Below, piece after piece: positions 41,731 through 51,270 of a DNA stretch of 64,000 bases. The notes below the pieces were generated by a model. It saw only the letters and a list, made by a program, of their open reading frames with translations. It was not told the DNA's origin and made no database searches. Within the stretch, counting starts at the first letter, position 1. The number at the start of each line of letters is the position of its first letter. This DNA comes from Methanothrix sp. (GTDB taxonomy: Archaea > Halobacteriota > Methanosarcinia > Methanotrichales > Methanotrichaceae): positions 37,376 to 101,375 of the forward strand of contig JAPKXZ010000052.1 in NCBI GenBank assembly GCA_026394555.1, given 5' to 3'. Position numbers and translations under genes: made by a program.

Positions 41731-42950
41731 TCGTGGTGTCAAGGGGTAGAGAAGACCGCATCCTTCAGGGTGCGGATGAATCGTACCCCTTGCATAACCA
41801 CCAAAAATTATAAATCTAATAAATGTTTTTAGTATCTAATAACATGTACCGCACTATCAAGATAAAGCTAGATAAGTCTAATGAACTCATCCAGACAGCT
41901 CGGCTTTGGAACGCGGCTTGCCAGGATGTCATAGACTATGGTTTTGTGGCACATGATTACAACAAAACCAGACTTAACAAGGCTACATATAAAGATCTCC
42001 GAGAAAAGTATTCTACATTGCCTTCAGCTCTTCTCCAAACTGCAAGGGATCAAGCCAGCGACATGCTTAAGAGACTCAAATACGAAACTAAGCCTTTCAA
42101 GCATCCTTTCGGGGCTGTCCGATTCGACGTTAGGACCATGAAGGTATTCTTAGAATCGGGATACTGTAAGCTTACGACCGTTTTTGGAAGACTACGATAT
42201 GACTTCCAGTTAGCGGACTATTACCAGAAATATGCTACTTGGAAAGTCATGAATGCTCAACTGAAGATAGCTAAGAATGCTTGTTACCTCAATGTTCAAG
42301 TAGAGCAACCCGACCCAGAAACAATCGCTGGAGATAAGAGGATCGGGGTAGATCTTGGAATTAATAATATAGCTGTATGTAGCGATAATACGTTCTGGAA
42401 ATCTGGTCCTGTCAAAACGGTCAAAGGCAAATATCAATATTTGAGATCTAAAATTCAGTCCATAGGCACTCGATCAGCTAAAAGGAAACTTCAAACCCTT
42501 TCTGGTCGAGAGAGACGGTTTCAGAAGGACATGAATCATCAAATCGCAAACTGGATACTATCTAAATCATATGACACAATCGCTCTGGAAGATCTAACCT
42601 ATATCAGGAACAGTAAGAAGAATAAGAAACTCGGAAAGTGGAGCTTCGCAGAACTGAGAAGTATCATAGAATACAAGGCGATCGCTATCGGAAAGAAGGT
42701 AGTTGCCATAGACCCGAGATATACTTCTCGCACATGCTCCAAATGTGGATTTCAGAAGAAGGAAAACCGCAATGGTAGAACCTTCAAATGCAAAAACTGT
42801 GGCTTCCAGATCGATGCAGATTTGAATGCATCCAGGAACATCGCTACCTTCAGTAGAACTGACCGTAGCAGGCTGCCTGTCAACCAGCCAATCGTAGCGG
42901 GCTAACTAACCACTAGCTACAAGCCCCGTCCTTTAGGGCGGGGTAGTTGA
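41731..42950 (+). mobile_element. IS200/IS605-type element with tnpB only (no tnpA)
   Basis: LE inverted repeat CAAGGGGTA(41740-41748)/TACCCCTTG(41784-41792) around hairpin CCGCATCCttcaGGGTGCGG; RE hairpin CCCCGTCCtttaGGGCGGGG (42925-42944). Exact ends inferred. Confidence 0.75.
41823..42905 (+). CDS. tnpB: RNA-guided endonuclease TnpB family protein
   Basis: GVDLGINNIAV, IALEDLTYIRN, CSKCGFQKKENRNGRTFKCKNCGFQIDADLNASRNI: RuvC D/E/D and zinc ribbon intact. Confidence 0.93.
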   Translation: MFLVSNNMYRTIKIKLDKSNELIQTARLWNAACQDVIDYGFVAHDYNKTRLNKATYKDLREKYSTLPSALLQTARDQASDMLKRLKYETKPFKHPFGAVRFDVRTMKVFLESGYCKLTTVFGRLRYDFQLADYYQKYATWKVMNAQLKIAKNACYLNVQVEQPDPETIAGDKRIGVDLGINNIAVCSDNTFWKSGPVKTVKGKYQYLRSKIQSIGTRSAKRKLQTLSGRERRFQKDMNHQIANWILSKSYDTIALEDLTYIRNSKKNKKLGKWSFAELRSIIEYKAIAIGKKVVAIDPRYTSRTCSKCGFQKKENRNGRTFKCKNCGFQIDADLNASRNIATFSRTDRSRLPVNQPIVAG

Positions 42951-43907
42951 CTCGAATACCATGCCCTTCAGCTCTTCTTCGATCGCCTCATTCATCTGTG
43001 CGCAGTAGCCATGCACGTTGCACCCAACGGTGTGCATTCTCTTTGGCTGCACTCCTCGGGCATAGGTCTGTTCTGCCAATTGGTAAGGTATGATGGTATC
43101 ATTGCGGGAATGGATCATGACCAGCGGGCGAGGTGCGATCTTGTAAAGGTAGGTCTCGGGATCGATGGACCGGTAGAATCGGACCATATTCTTATCCACT
43201 ACACCTGCCAAAGCGATTGCTTCATCAGTTCCATAGCCGCAGGTGCTGATGGCCAAAACGCCCTTCGCCCTGCCGTCCAGGGCACAGGCCATGATGGCAA
43301 AACGGCCTCCGTTGCTCTCCCCGGCATAGATGATGCGCGTCGGGTCGATCTCTGGCCGGCTGCGCAGTACTTCCCCAGCCGCCAGGGCATCATAAACCAT
43401 TCTATGCTCAGTAGGCTCAACGCCTTTTAAAAACATCTGTAGATCGGCTTTTGCATCGATTCCCCCCAAATTTCTCTGGTCAAGGGTGATGCTGGCAAAT
43501 CCCAGGTCGGCCAGGTACCTGGCCAGCTTCTGCTCTTGCTCTTTATGAACGGTAGCGCCGGGCAAGAGCACAATGCCGGGAATGCTTCCTTTCTTTGCAT
43601 CTGCATCCGGCGCGGGGATTCTCAAGAGCGCTGCAATCTTCGCATCACGGCTCTGGAACTGTACTGCAGAGAGGGTGCTGTTGCCGTCATCCTCGGGCGG
43701 GCTCAGATTGTATTGGGGCATGGATACTTTGTACTCTAAAATTCCTTTTTCGGATACTGTCCATGGCCCGGCGGATGTGCTATCCGAAAAAAAATGCCAT
43801 CCCAAAAAGAGAGCGATGACGCCAACCAGAAGCATCACTGCGGTGCCCTTCCTCTGCCCCAACATCTTCGAATGCACCTCTTCAGATGGAGGGTTTCCAT
43901 TGTTCAT
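42933..43907 (-). CDS. Membrane-anchored alpha/beta hydrolase (dienelactone-hydrolase-like)
   Basis: GIVLLPGATVHKEQEQKLARYLADLGFASITLDQRNLGG; IIYAGESNGGRFAIMAC; MIHSRNDTIIPYQ. Confidence 0.85.
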   Translation of the reverse strand: MNNGNPPSEEVHSKMLGQRKGTAVMLLVGVIALFLGWHFFSDSTSAGPWTVSEKGILEYKVSMPQYNLSPPEDDGNSTLSAVQFQSRDAKIAALLRIPAPDADAKKGSIPGIVLLPGATVHKEQEQKLARYLADLGFASITLDQRNLGGIDAKADLQMFLKGVEPTEHRMVYDALAAGEVLRSRPEIDPTRIIYAGESNGGRFAIMACALDGRAKGVLAISTCGYGTDEAIALAGVVDKNMVRFYRSIDPETYLYKIAPRPLVMIHSRNDTIIPYQLAEQTYARGVQPKRMHTVGCNVHGYCAQMNEAIEEELKGMVFESTTPP

Positions 43908-44190
43908 CGGTCAATTTGGTCAAGGTGCCGTTCTTATTCAATTCATAGCCGATAGGAATTTTTCCCCAGCTCCACAGGCTCGTAGGTGCGTTGTTTTTTG
44001 AGCTGTTTGTCTCTGTCTGGTTGGTTTGATTTTGGGTAATTGTGGCGTTCTCTGATTGATTGGCTGAATCGCTGGTGAAGTTGGCCAGGATTGTCATGCC
44101 GCTTTCCTGGTTGATCTTAATAGCTTCCAGTGACTGAGAGCTACAAGCCAGCGCAAAAAGGATCAAAGCTGAAATTATCAAATTTCTCAT
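43882..44190 (-). CDS. Small secreted Asn/Thr-rich protein
   Basis: Internal ATG at 44190 gives MRNLIISALILFALACSSQS signal/lipobox-like start; the longer ORF extension looks non-coding. Confidence 0.5.
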   Translation of the reverse strand: MRNLIISALILFALACSSQSLEAIKINQESGMTILANFTSDSANQSENATITQNQTNQTETNSSKNNAPTSLWSWGKIPIGYELNKNGTLTKLTDEQWKPSI

Positions 44191-44357
44191 ACCATATCTG
44201 AAGCGTTTCCTTATTTCTATACTTTTCCTTTCGAGCTTTCGAGAAGAGGGTAACGTCGGCCTTTTCAGTAACCGGTATCTCTGCATCCGGGCAATGAAAG
44301 CGGCTGGTATAATCTTCAAACCATTGGTGGCAGAAAAAAAGGTGTTTACTATCCATG

Positions 44358-44693
44358 TCAGGCTTTGGGGCACGAATCGTTCTTGAACGCGAATTTCATA
44401 TCCGAGCTGTCCACTTGCCATGCCCCCAGGCTCTCGTCCTTTAGAAAGCCCATGGAAAGCCATAGCCCACCCGGAAATGTGCTCTCACCCGGGTGCTCTT
44501 CATTGAACCGGCAGAAGAGATCATAGACGGCATGCCATCCCTCTCTCCCCATGTGCGGCCTGCCCTCCAGGACATATTCTACCTCATCCCAGTTGGAGAC
44601 GGCCATCTTTAATAGAGCGATGAGCACGTCGCATTCTTTTTGGCAGGAGGAGAAGACGGCCCTTACCTGTTCTTCGCTTAAGATCGATTTCAT
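44358..44693 (-). CDS. Hypothetical protein
   Basis: 111 aa, coherent composition; no recognised family. Confidence 0.5.
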   Translation of the reverse strand: MKSILSEEQVRAVFSSCQKECDVLIALLKMAVSNWDEVEYVLEGRPHMGREGWHAVYDLFCRFNEEHPGESTFPGGLWLSMGFLKDESLGAWQVDSSDMKFAFKNDSCPKA

Positions 44694-44704
44694 GAGATAG
44701 GATT

Positions 44705-44923
44705 TCAGTGATGCGCTCCGTGCGCATCCCCGTGCGCGCCGTGGGGCGCAGCATTGGACCCCGCCTTGACAGCCAGGAAATCCTTATCGATATAGGCTTG
44801 ATGTGCCAGGTCCAGGCACTCCTTGCACAGATTAAACATTTCATCCTTGGGGCCGTGAATAGTAGCCAAATTGAGCTTGATAGGTACAGTCTCCTTCTCA
44901 ACAAGACACAGCGCGCACTTCAT
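44705..44923 (-). CDS. Small CxxC/CxxC protein with His-rich C-terminus
   Basis: MKCALCLVEKE...MFNLCKECLDLA...APHGAHGDAHGAHH. Confidence 0.6.
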   Translation of the reverse strand: MKCALCLVEKETVPIKLNLATIHGPKDEMFNLCKECLDLAHQAYIDKDFLAVKAGSNAAPHGAHGDAHGAHH

Positions 44924-44958
44924 TTAATTCACCTTGTTAGTTGCTCTGATTCAAACGG

Positions 44959-45549
44959 TTATAAGCATTTCCTTTCAGGCGTTCCTTTCCACCGGCGGTA
45001 AAGATCGTTCTCTACTCCGAGAAGATCGAGTACCCGGCCCACCAGCACATCCACCAGCTCATCAAGGCTTTGGGGCCTGGAGTAGAAGGCAGGGCAGGCC
45101 GGCAGGACAACCGCTCCCGCTTCGGCAGCAGCAACCATGTTGCGCAGCTCTACCAAGCCTAAAGGGGTCTCTCTGGGAACTATTATCAGCCTCCTTTTCT
45201 CTTTGAGGCAGACCTCTGCCGCCCGGGTGATGAGGGTGTCCGAGGAGCCGCAAGCAATTCCAGAGAGCGTTCCCATGCTGCAGGGGATGACGACCATGGC
45301 ATCAAAGAGATGCGAGCCGCTGGCGAATGGCGCGGCAAAGTCGCGGGACGCGTAAACGTGGTCGGCCAGATCTTGCACATCCGTTGGCAGAGAATCGGTC
45401 TCAATTTCAATGATCTTTGCTGCCGTTTCGGTTATTACCAGATGAGTGATGCAGCCCTTCTCCCGCAAGACCTGCAAGAGCCGAATGCCGTACTGCACCC
45501 CCGATGCCCCGCTTATGCCCACAACGATTTCCACATAGATCCCCACCAC
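44959..45549 (-). CDS. ubiX: Flavin prenyltransferase UbiX
   Basis: VVGISGASGVQYGIRLLQVL; VVIPCSMGTLSGIACGSSDTLITRAAEVCLKEKRRLIIVPRETPLG. Confidence 0.93.
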   Translation of the reverse strand: MVGIYVEIVVGISGASGVQYGIRLLQVLREKGCITHLVITETAAKIIEIETDSLPTDVQDLADHVYASRDFAAPFASGSHLFDAMVVIPCSMGTLSGIACGSSDTLITRAAEVCLKEKRRLIIVPRETPLGLVELRNMVAAAEAGAVVLPACPAFYSRPQSLDELVDVLVGRVLDLLGVENDLYRRWKGTPERKCL

Positions 45550-45574
45550 AATTTGTATTTTTAAATATATTAGT

Positions 45575-45720
45575 TAGTCGCTCTGTGCGTCCTTCTGTGA
45601 ACTGTGGTGTCTCTGTGGTGGATTGGTCGTTAGCCACTGGTTATAAAAAACGGCTGACGGTACTACCACCACCGCAGACACAGAGCGCACGGAGGACTCA
45701 CAGAGGCCTCTATTATTCTA
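45575..45720. repeat. Inverted pair of the CACAGAGG-type 'ACCACAGAGGCACAGAGG' repeat
   Basis: cgctctgtgcgtccttctgtgaactgtggtgtctctgtggtgg ... accaccaccgcagacacagagcgcacggaggactcacagagg, opposite orientations. Confidence 0.7.
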
Positions 45721-45751
45721 TTGTATATCAGGTCTCTCTCGCGAAGAGCTC

Positions 45752-46429
45752 TCATCCACTTGTCATCTCCTCCATCCTTAGTCGCAGAAGAAACTCACGA
45801 AAAGCATTCTCGTCGGGCCGGTCCGGCAAGGGGCTGGCCTCATATGCCTCTTCCAGTTGGCGCATCTTCTCCATGATCTCCTCGGCCCCTGGCGTACCCA
45901 AAGCGGGCGCAAAGCAAATCTTGCCTTCTAAGAGGAGCTTAATCCCAAAATTGATCGTCCTCAGAGCCGTTCTGTAGCCTTTGCCCCCCATCTTGGGCTT
46001 TTCCTCGGATTTGATCTGGCTTTGTGCCATCCCTTTGACGGAGTAATATGTGTCGCGGCAGAGGTTGGCCTCTACCAGGGCCGATAGCTCCTCCTGGATA
46101 ATAGAAGGCTTAATGACGAGCGGGCTTGTGACATACCAGATAGCGTTGACGTTTCCTTTGATGAGCTGATTTATGAGATGGCCGATCTCCCAGCCCAGTG
46201 TATCATAAATCTCCCCTCCTCGGGCCGTTATCTGCTGGCGAACGGTGGGCGAAATCCTTTCGCCTCGCAGGAGAGCCCTGGTGGGAGCGATATAGATCAT
46301 CACCAGGTCTATATCACTCTCTTGAATTTGCATGCCCCACATGTGCGAGCCGACGCAACTGATAAACAGGTTTTTCATCCTGTTGTTGGCAATTTCCGCC
46401 AATTCTTGCAGATCAACGCCTAGTTTCAT
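45752..46429 (-). CDS. Nucleotidyltransferase-domain protein
   Basis: NLFISCVGSHMWGMQIQESDIDLVMIYIAP (GS...DxD pattern). Confidence 0.75.
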   Translation of the reverse strand: MKLGVDLQELAEIANNRMKNLFISCVGSHMWGMQIQESDIDLVMIYIAPTRALLRGERISPTVRQQITARGGEIYDTLGWEIGHLINQLIKGNVNAIWYVTSPLVIKPSIIQEELSALVEANLCRDTYYSVKGMAQSQIKSEEKPKMGGKGYRTALRTINFGIKLLLEGKICFAPALGTPGAEEIMEKMRQLEEAYEASPLPDRPDENAFREFLLRLRMEEMTSG

Positions 46430-46448
46430 ATTCTTCCACCGATTAGAA

Positions 46449-47366
46449 TCATTTGCTATTCTTTAGTCGTTCCATGGTCGCCGCCACCATCAATGGCAAG
46501 GTAATAGTAGCATCAGCGTAAACCGTGACGAATTTCGCGTTTTCCGATATCTTGCCCCAGGAGACGGCCTCAGAGAGGGTGGCGCCGGATAGACCCCCGT
46601 TCTCAGGCGTGTCCGTGGTGAGCTGGATCGCGAGGTCGAAGCTATTAGGGGTGACCAGCATGGACTGCAGAGCAAAGTTCTTGGGAGCGCCCCCGCCTAC
46701 GATTACTATTCCCGATCTCTCACAGCCATAACAGATGTCCACAATCTCCTTGATATCGGCAAAAGCATCTACAGTAAGCTTTTTTGTCTGGCTGTACATC
46801 CAGGCCTGCAGGCCGATCATGGAGTCGGGAAGCGCCGGGCAGAAGACCGGTACATCCATTTCGTAGGCCGAGCGCAGGATGGATCTCTCGTCATTAATTT
46901 TACTGCCTAAATGGCTCATCAGCTCTCTTCCGGAGAGTATCTCCTCTCTATCGGGCAGGATTCTTTGCATCAGCTCCTCAAATGCGGCAAAGTCCTCGTC
47001 CCTCAGGAATATATCATAAATGCGGCTTTTCCCTTCCGCTCGCAGTGCGGCATCATCCGACTCCGCCGTGCCCAGGCAATGGCAGCCGAAGGACTCGATT
47101 ATGTCATGGACCAGATTGGCTCCCGTGATTACCAGCACATCCACATGGCCTTTTCTGATCAGATCGGAGACGACATTTCTCATGCCTGCCGGAACCATCG
47201 CGCCGGAGAGAGCTAAGAATTTGGTAAAATCTCCAGAAAGCATTTTTTCATAAATAGCCGTAGCTTCCGCCAGTCTTCTAGCTCCAAAGCCGCAGTGGCT
47301 CATTCTCTCTACCAGGGCATTTACACTCATCCCCGGCTCGATATCCAGTTGGTGCACTACATCCAT
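46449..47366 (-). CDS. dys: Deoxyhypusine synthase
   Basis: MSHCGFGARRLAEATAIYEKML; GNIxDL-like region; VIVGGGAPKNFALQSML; LSGATLSEAVSWGKI. Confidence 0.93.
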   Translation of the reverse strand: MDVVHQLDIEPGMSVNALVERMSHCGFGARRLAEATAIYEKMLSGDFTKFLALSGAMVPAGMRNVVSDLIRKGHVDVLVITGANLVHDIIESFGCHCLGTAESDDAALRAEGKSRIYDIFLRDEDFAAFEELMQRILPDREEILSGRELMSHLGSKINDERSILRSAYEMDVPVFCPALPDSMIGLQAWMYSQTKKLTVDAFADIKEIVDICYGCERSGIVIVGGGAPKNFALQSMLVTPNSFDLAIQLTTDTPENGGLSGATLSEAVSWGKISENAKFVTVYADATITLPLMVAATMERLKNSK

Positions 47367-47498
47367 TTAATCACCTTAATAATGATAATATTCTTCAGAT
47401 AGTCCCTGAAATTTATGATTGAACTTATGCAACGCGTTATTTTTTCTCATAAACCTTTTATACCAGGCCTTATGTTTAGCTTTTACGGAGGGTAAACA

Positions 47499-47903
47499 AT
47501 GGCCGGCGAACCGATGGCAGTGGTTAATTATATACCACTTATTATATTCTTGATAATGGGAGCTATAGTGCCCATTGCGGCTTTGGCTGCTATTAAGATA
47601 ATAGCGCCCAATAAGCCAAAGCGTCAAAAGCTATCGATATACGAAGGTGGGCTGAAGCCTATCCGCGACGCCAAGATCCAGTACAGCGTTCAATATTACC
47701 TTTTCGCAATCGTTTTTGTTATATTCGATGTTGAGGTTTTATTCTTATATCCCTGGATCTATGTCTACGCGAATAAAGCAATGCAGCAGTTCATGATCTA
47801 TGGATTCATGAACTACGCCGTCTTCGAGATGCTCCTATTCATCGTTGTACTGTTGGTAGGACTTATCTATGCTATTAAGAAGGAGGCTTTGCGTTGGGTA
47901 TAA
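47499..47903 (+). CDS. fpoA: F420H2 dehydrogenase-type subunit FpoA
   Basis: QKLSIYEGGLKPIRDAKIQYSVQYYLFAIVFVIFDVEVLFLYPW. Confidence 0.95.
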   Translation: MAGEPMAVVNYIPLIIFLIMGAIVPIAALAAIKIIAPNKPKRQKLSIYEGGLKPIRDAKIQYSVQYYLFAIVFVIFDVEVLFLYPWIYVYANKAMQQFMIYGFMNYAVFEMLLFIVVLLVGLIYAIKKEALRWV

Positions 47904-48466
47904 GCGATGTCATACCCGTGCCCGTAGCAATCGATGAGGAGATTGAGAAGTGGACCATCTTTGGCCGACCTGTGGCTGAGGTCTGGTTCACAACTACGGA
48001 GAAGATCCATCAAATAATCGAGATGGGTCCTATTAAGAATATCTTCAACTGGGGCAGAAAAAATTCGGTATACTTTTTGATGCAGCCCATGGGGTGCTGT
48101 GGTGTGGAGATGTTCGTTTTCGGAGCTGCGCCCTATGACAGCGACAGATTTGGCTGCATTCCGAGAAACACACCCCGTCAGACGGATGTGATGATCATCT
48201 CCGGCTACTTAACCAGAAAGTACCTACCGGTCTTCAAGAATCTCTGGGAGCAGATGCCTGAGCCCAAGTGGTGCATAGCCATCGGCGAGTGTGCCATTTC
48301 GGGTGGACCTTTCTATGATTCCTATAATATCATCCAAAACACAGGCGATCACTTCCCCATTGATGTCTTCATCCCAGGATGTCCACCAAGACCCGAGCAG
48401 TTCCTAGAGGGCCTCATCAATCTCCAGGAAAAGATCAAACAGCGCAAGGACAAGCGAGACTATTAA
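47894..48466 (+). CDS. fpoB: FpoB
   Basis: PMGCCGVEMFVFGAAPYDSDRFG; IAIGECAISGGPFYDSYNII; VFIPGCPPRPEQFLEGL. Confidence 0.95.
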   Translation: MGISDVIPVPVAIDEEIEKWTIFGRPVAEVWFTTTEKIHQIIEMGPIKNIFNWGRKNSVYFLMQPMGCCGVEMFVFGAAPYDSDRFGCIPRNTPRQTDVMIISGYLTRKYLPVFKNLWEQMPEPKWCIAIGECAISGGPFYDSYNIIQNTGDHFPIDVFIPGCPPRPEQFLEGLINLQEKIKQRKDKRDY

Positions 48467-48480
48467 GGAGGGATCTTTTC

Positions 48481-50193
48481 TTGACAATCGCAAGCGAGGT
48501 CTTAAGTTCCATCCAGTCCGCATTTCCTGGAGCCGTCCTGGACTCCAGGGTGGAATCGGACCGGAGGCTATGGGCCACAATCGACTCTAATAAGATTTTG
48601 GACGTCTGCAAACACCTGAGTTCCAAGCATAATTTTGATCACTACTCGGGTTCTGCTGGCGTGGACTGGATAGCCAGAAAGGAGATGGAAGTAGTAGAGA
48701 TCATGGCCAGCCACGGTGCGCATCAGGTTGTGGCCATGCTGAAAATAAAGACTCCCCGCGAGAATCCTTCCGTCAAATCCTTGACCGGCCTGTACTGGAA
48801 CGCCAACTGGTATGAGCGAGAGATCTGGGAGATGTTTGGCATAAATTTCGAGGGCCATCCCGAACTGTACCCCTTGCTTCTATCTGATGAGTTGATGGGC
48901 GCCTGGCCCTGGAGAAAGGACTACAAGGGCTATCCCGATCTCACCACGGGCGAAAGGGCGGTAGAGATCACCACCCCGGATGGCTATACGCAATACCGCA
49001 TTCCTCCCACCCCGGCGGAGGTCGAGGCAGGAACGGTAGTATTAGAACGGCCCAAGTATCCCTCCTTCCGGGAGAGAGAAGAGTTGGAGATCAAATCCGA
49101 TTCTGAGATGATCATGCATCTGGGTCCTCAGCATGCCATGGTTCCAGGTCCCTTCTTGCTGGATATTCTGGTGGAGGGTGAAAGGGTAAAGAAGGCCTTC
49201 CTCGATGTGGGCTACATCCACAAAGGCATCGAGAAGATCATGGAGAACAGAACCTGGCTGCAGGGCATAACCTACACGGACAGAATGTGCTACGTGGCCT
49301 CTCTCTCCAACAACGAGTGTTACTGCGGTGCCGTAGAGAAGATCCTCGGCCTGGAGGTTCCACAGAGGGCGCAGTACATCCGCGTCATCTTAGAAGAACT
49401 TTCCAGAATTCAGAGCCATCTCATAGGCACAGGCGAGTTCCTTACACTCGTCGCAGGTGTCGGTTACGCACCATGGCAGTACATGATCATGGACCGGGAG
49501 AAGATCATCTCCTTGATTGAGAGCGTTACCGGAGCCCGTCTGACTCACACCTTCGTGCGCTTCGGAGGGGTTAGAAACGACCTTCCGGAAGGCTTTGCCG
49601 AGCAATGCAAAAAAGTATTGCCCTACATGAAGTCAAGGACGGAAGAATTCATTGAGCTCTTTGCACAGGACCCGATTTATTCTCTTAGGATGGAGAATAT
49701 CGGTTCCATCCCAGCTGAGACCGCCAAGCGCATGGGATGCGCGGGAAGGGTGCTGAGGGCAGCGGGCGTGGCCTACGATATGCGAAAAGAGGATCCCATA
49801 CTGGTCTATCCCGAACTGGACTTCAAGGTGGTAACTGGGACCAGAGGAGACTCTGCCGACAGAATCGACGTCACGCTGAGAGAGATTTTGGAGAGCATTC
49901 ACATCATTGAGCAATGTCTGGACAGGATTCCATCCGGACCCATCAAGACCGAGGCAAAGATTCCCAAGAAGGTTCCGGCGGGCGAGGCCTACTACCGGGT
50001 CGAGGATCCCAGAGGCGAGATGGGAATGTATGTGATCAGCGATGGTGGTGACAAGCCCTACAGAGTAAAAGTCAGAGGGCCATTCTACGCTACCTTCCAG
50101 ACTTTGACTCCACTCTTAGAGGGTGTCTACATTGCGGATGCAGTAGCCATTGCCGGTAGCATGGACGGCTGCCCATCCGAGGCGGATAGGTAG
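48481..50193 (+). CDS. fpoCD: Fused FpoC-FpoD
   Basis: TTG start at 48481 after aaggaggg; C-type SVKSLTGLYWNANWYEREIWEMFGINFEGHPEL continuous with D-type MHLGPQHAMVPGPFLLDILVEGERV and D C-terminus; no stop between. Confidence 0.9.
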   Translation: MTIASEVLSSIQSAFPGAVLDSRVESDRRLWATIDSNKILDVCKHLSSKHNFDHYSGSAGVDWIARKEMEVVEIMASHGAHQVVAMLKIKTPRENPSVKSLTGLYWNANWYEREIWEMFGINFEGHPELYPLLLSDELMGAWPWRKDYKGYPDLTTGERAVEITTPDGYTQYRIPPTPAEVEAGTVVLERPKYPSFREREELEIKSDSEMIMHLGPQHAMVPGPFLLDILVEGERVKKAFLDVGYIHKGIEKIMENRTWLQGITYTDRMCYVASLSNNECYCGAVEKILGLEVPQRAQYIRVILEELSRIQSHLIGTGEFLTLVAGVGYAPWQYMIMDREKIISLIESVTGARLTHTFVRFGGVRNDLPEGFAEQCKKVLPYMKSRTEEFIELFAQDPIYSLRMENIGSIPAETAKRMGCAGRVLRAAGVAYDMRKEDPILVYPELDFKVVTGTRGDSADRIDVTLREILESIHIIEQCLDRIPSGPIKTEAKIPKKVPAGEAYYRVEDPRGEMGMYVISDGGDKPYRVKVRGPFYATFQTLTPLLEGVYIADAVAIAGSMDGCPSEADR

Positions 50194-50205
50194 GAGGGAG
50201 AGGAT

Positions 50206-51258
50206 TTGGATGGAATAATAGAGATCATCACTCAATTCGCCGCAGATGAGCCGGCGGTATTCGCCCTGATCATCGGCATTATCGGTGCTGCGGTCATCTC
50301 TGGTGTGGTCAACGTTGGAGCCATGCTAGTGATCTGGGGCGAGAGAAAGGTGCTGAGTGATTTCTGCAATAGGTATGGCCCCAATCGTGTGGGCGGAAGA
50401 TGGGGCATACTGCAGCTTGGTGCCGATGCCATTAAGCTCTTCACCAAAGAGGATATCATCCCTGGTGATGCTGATAAGGCGGTCTATGTCTGGGCACCGA
50501 TAGTGGCCTCCATGGCTACCATGCTCGTGGCCGTGGCCATTCCTTTCGGGGCACTTCATATAAACGGCAAAGACTATCCGCTGGTAGTGGCCAACATGGA
50601 TATCAGTGCCCTCTACGTAGAGGCAGCATTAAGCCTGATGGCCATAGCCGTTTTCATGGCAGGCTACAGCTCCAACAATAAGTATTCAATTCTGGGTGCC
50701 TTCCGAGGCATTGCCAGAATGATTGCTTACGAGGTTCCCATGGGTGTCTGCGTCATTTCCGTGGCGGTCATGGCTCATAGCCTCAACCTGGTGGAGATCG
50801 TAGAGAGCCAGACGGTTTGGTATGTCTTTGCTCAGCCCCTGGGATTTGTCATCTTCGTTATTGCCTTGATCACCGATTTAGGAAGAATTCCCTTCGATCA
50901 GAGCGAGGCAGAAGAAGAGATCATATCCGGTTACAATACCGAGTACAGCGGAATTCGCTGGGGTCTGCTCTACTTCCAGGAGTACAATAACGCCCTTCTG
51001 GGATCCATACTGCTGTCACTCTTATTCCTGGGCGGCTGGCATGGACCGATCATACCCATACCGATCCTGGACATAATCTCTCCTTTGATCTGGCTTTTCA
51101 TGAAGGTGGTAATCGTACTGTGGTTCTTCATTTGGGTCAGAAGCTCGCTCTTCCGCCTGCGCATCGATCAGGTAACCAACTTCGGGTGGAAGTGGATGCT
51201 GCCGCTCTCCCTGCTGAATTTGGGATGGGCAGTCCTAATAGGGTCCTACTTTGCATGA
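50206..51258 (+). CDS. fpoH: FpoH
   Basis: WGERKVLSDFCNRYGPNRVGGRWGILQLGADAIKLFTKE; FDQSEAEEEIISGYNTEYSG. Confidence 0.95.
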   Translation: MDGIIEIITQFAADEPAVFALIIGIIGAAVISGVVNVGAMLVIWGERKVLSDFCNRYGPNRVGGRWGILQLGADAIKLFTKEDIIPGDADKAVYVWAPIVASMATMLVAVAIPFGALHINGKDYPLVVANMDISALYVEAALSLMAIAVFMAGYSSNNKYSILGAFRGIARMIAYEVPMGVCVISVAVMAHSLNLVEIVESQTVWYVFAQPLGFVIFVIALITDLGRIPFDQSEAEEEIISGYNTEYSGIRWGLLYFQEYNNALLGSILLSLLFLGGWHGPIIPIPILDIISPLIWLFMKVVIVLWFFIWVRSSLFRLRIDQVTNFGWKWMLPLSLLNLGWAVLIGSYFA

Positions 51259-51270
51259 GGTGGCATTGAG

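Noticed and set aside
48379-48480. ATG upstream start of the 604-aa ORF, overlapping fpoB
   Set aside because: N-terminal MSTKTRAVPRGPHQSPG is fpoB sequence in another frame; TTG 48481 has a proper SD.
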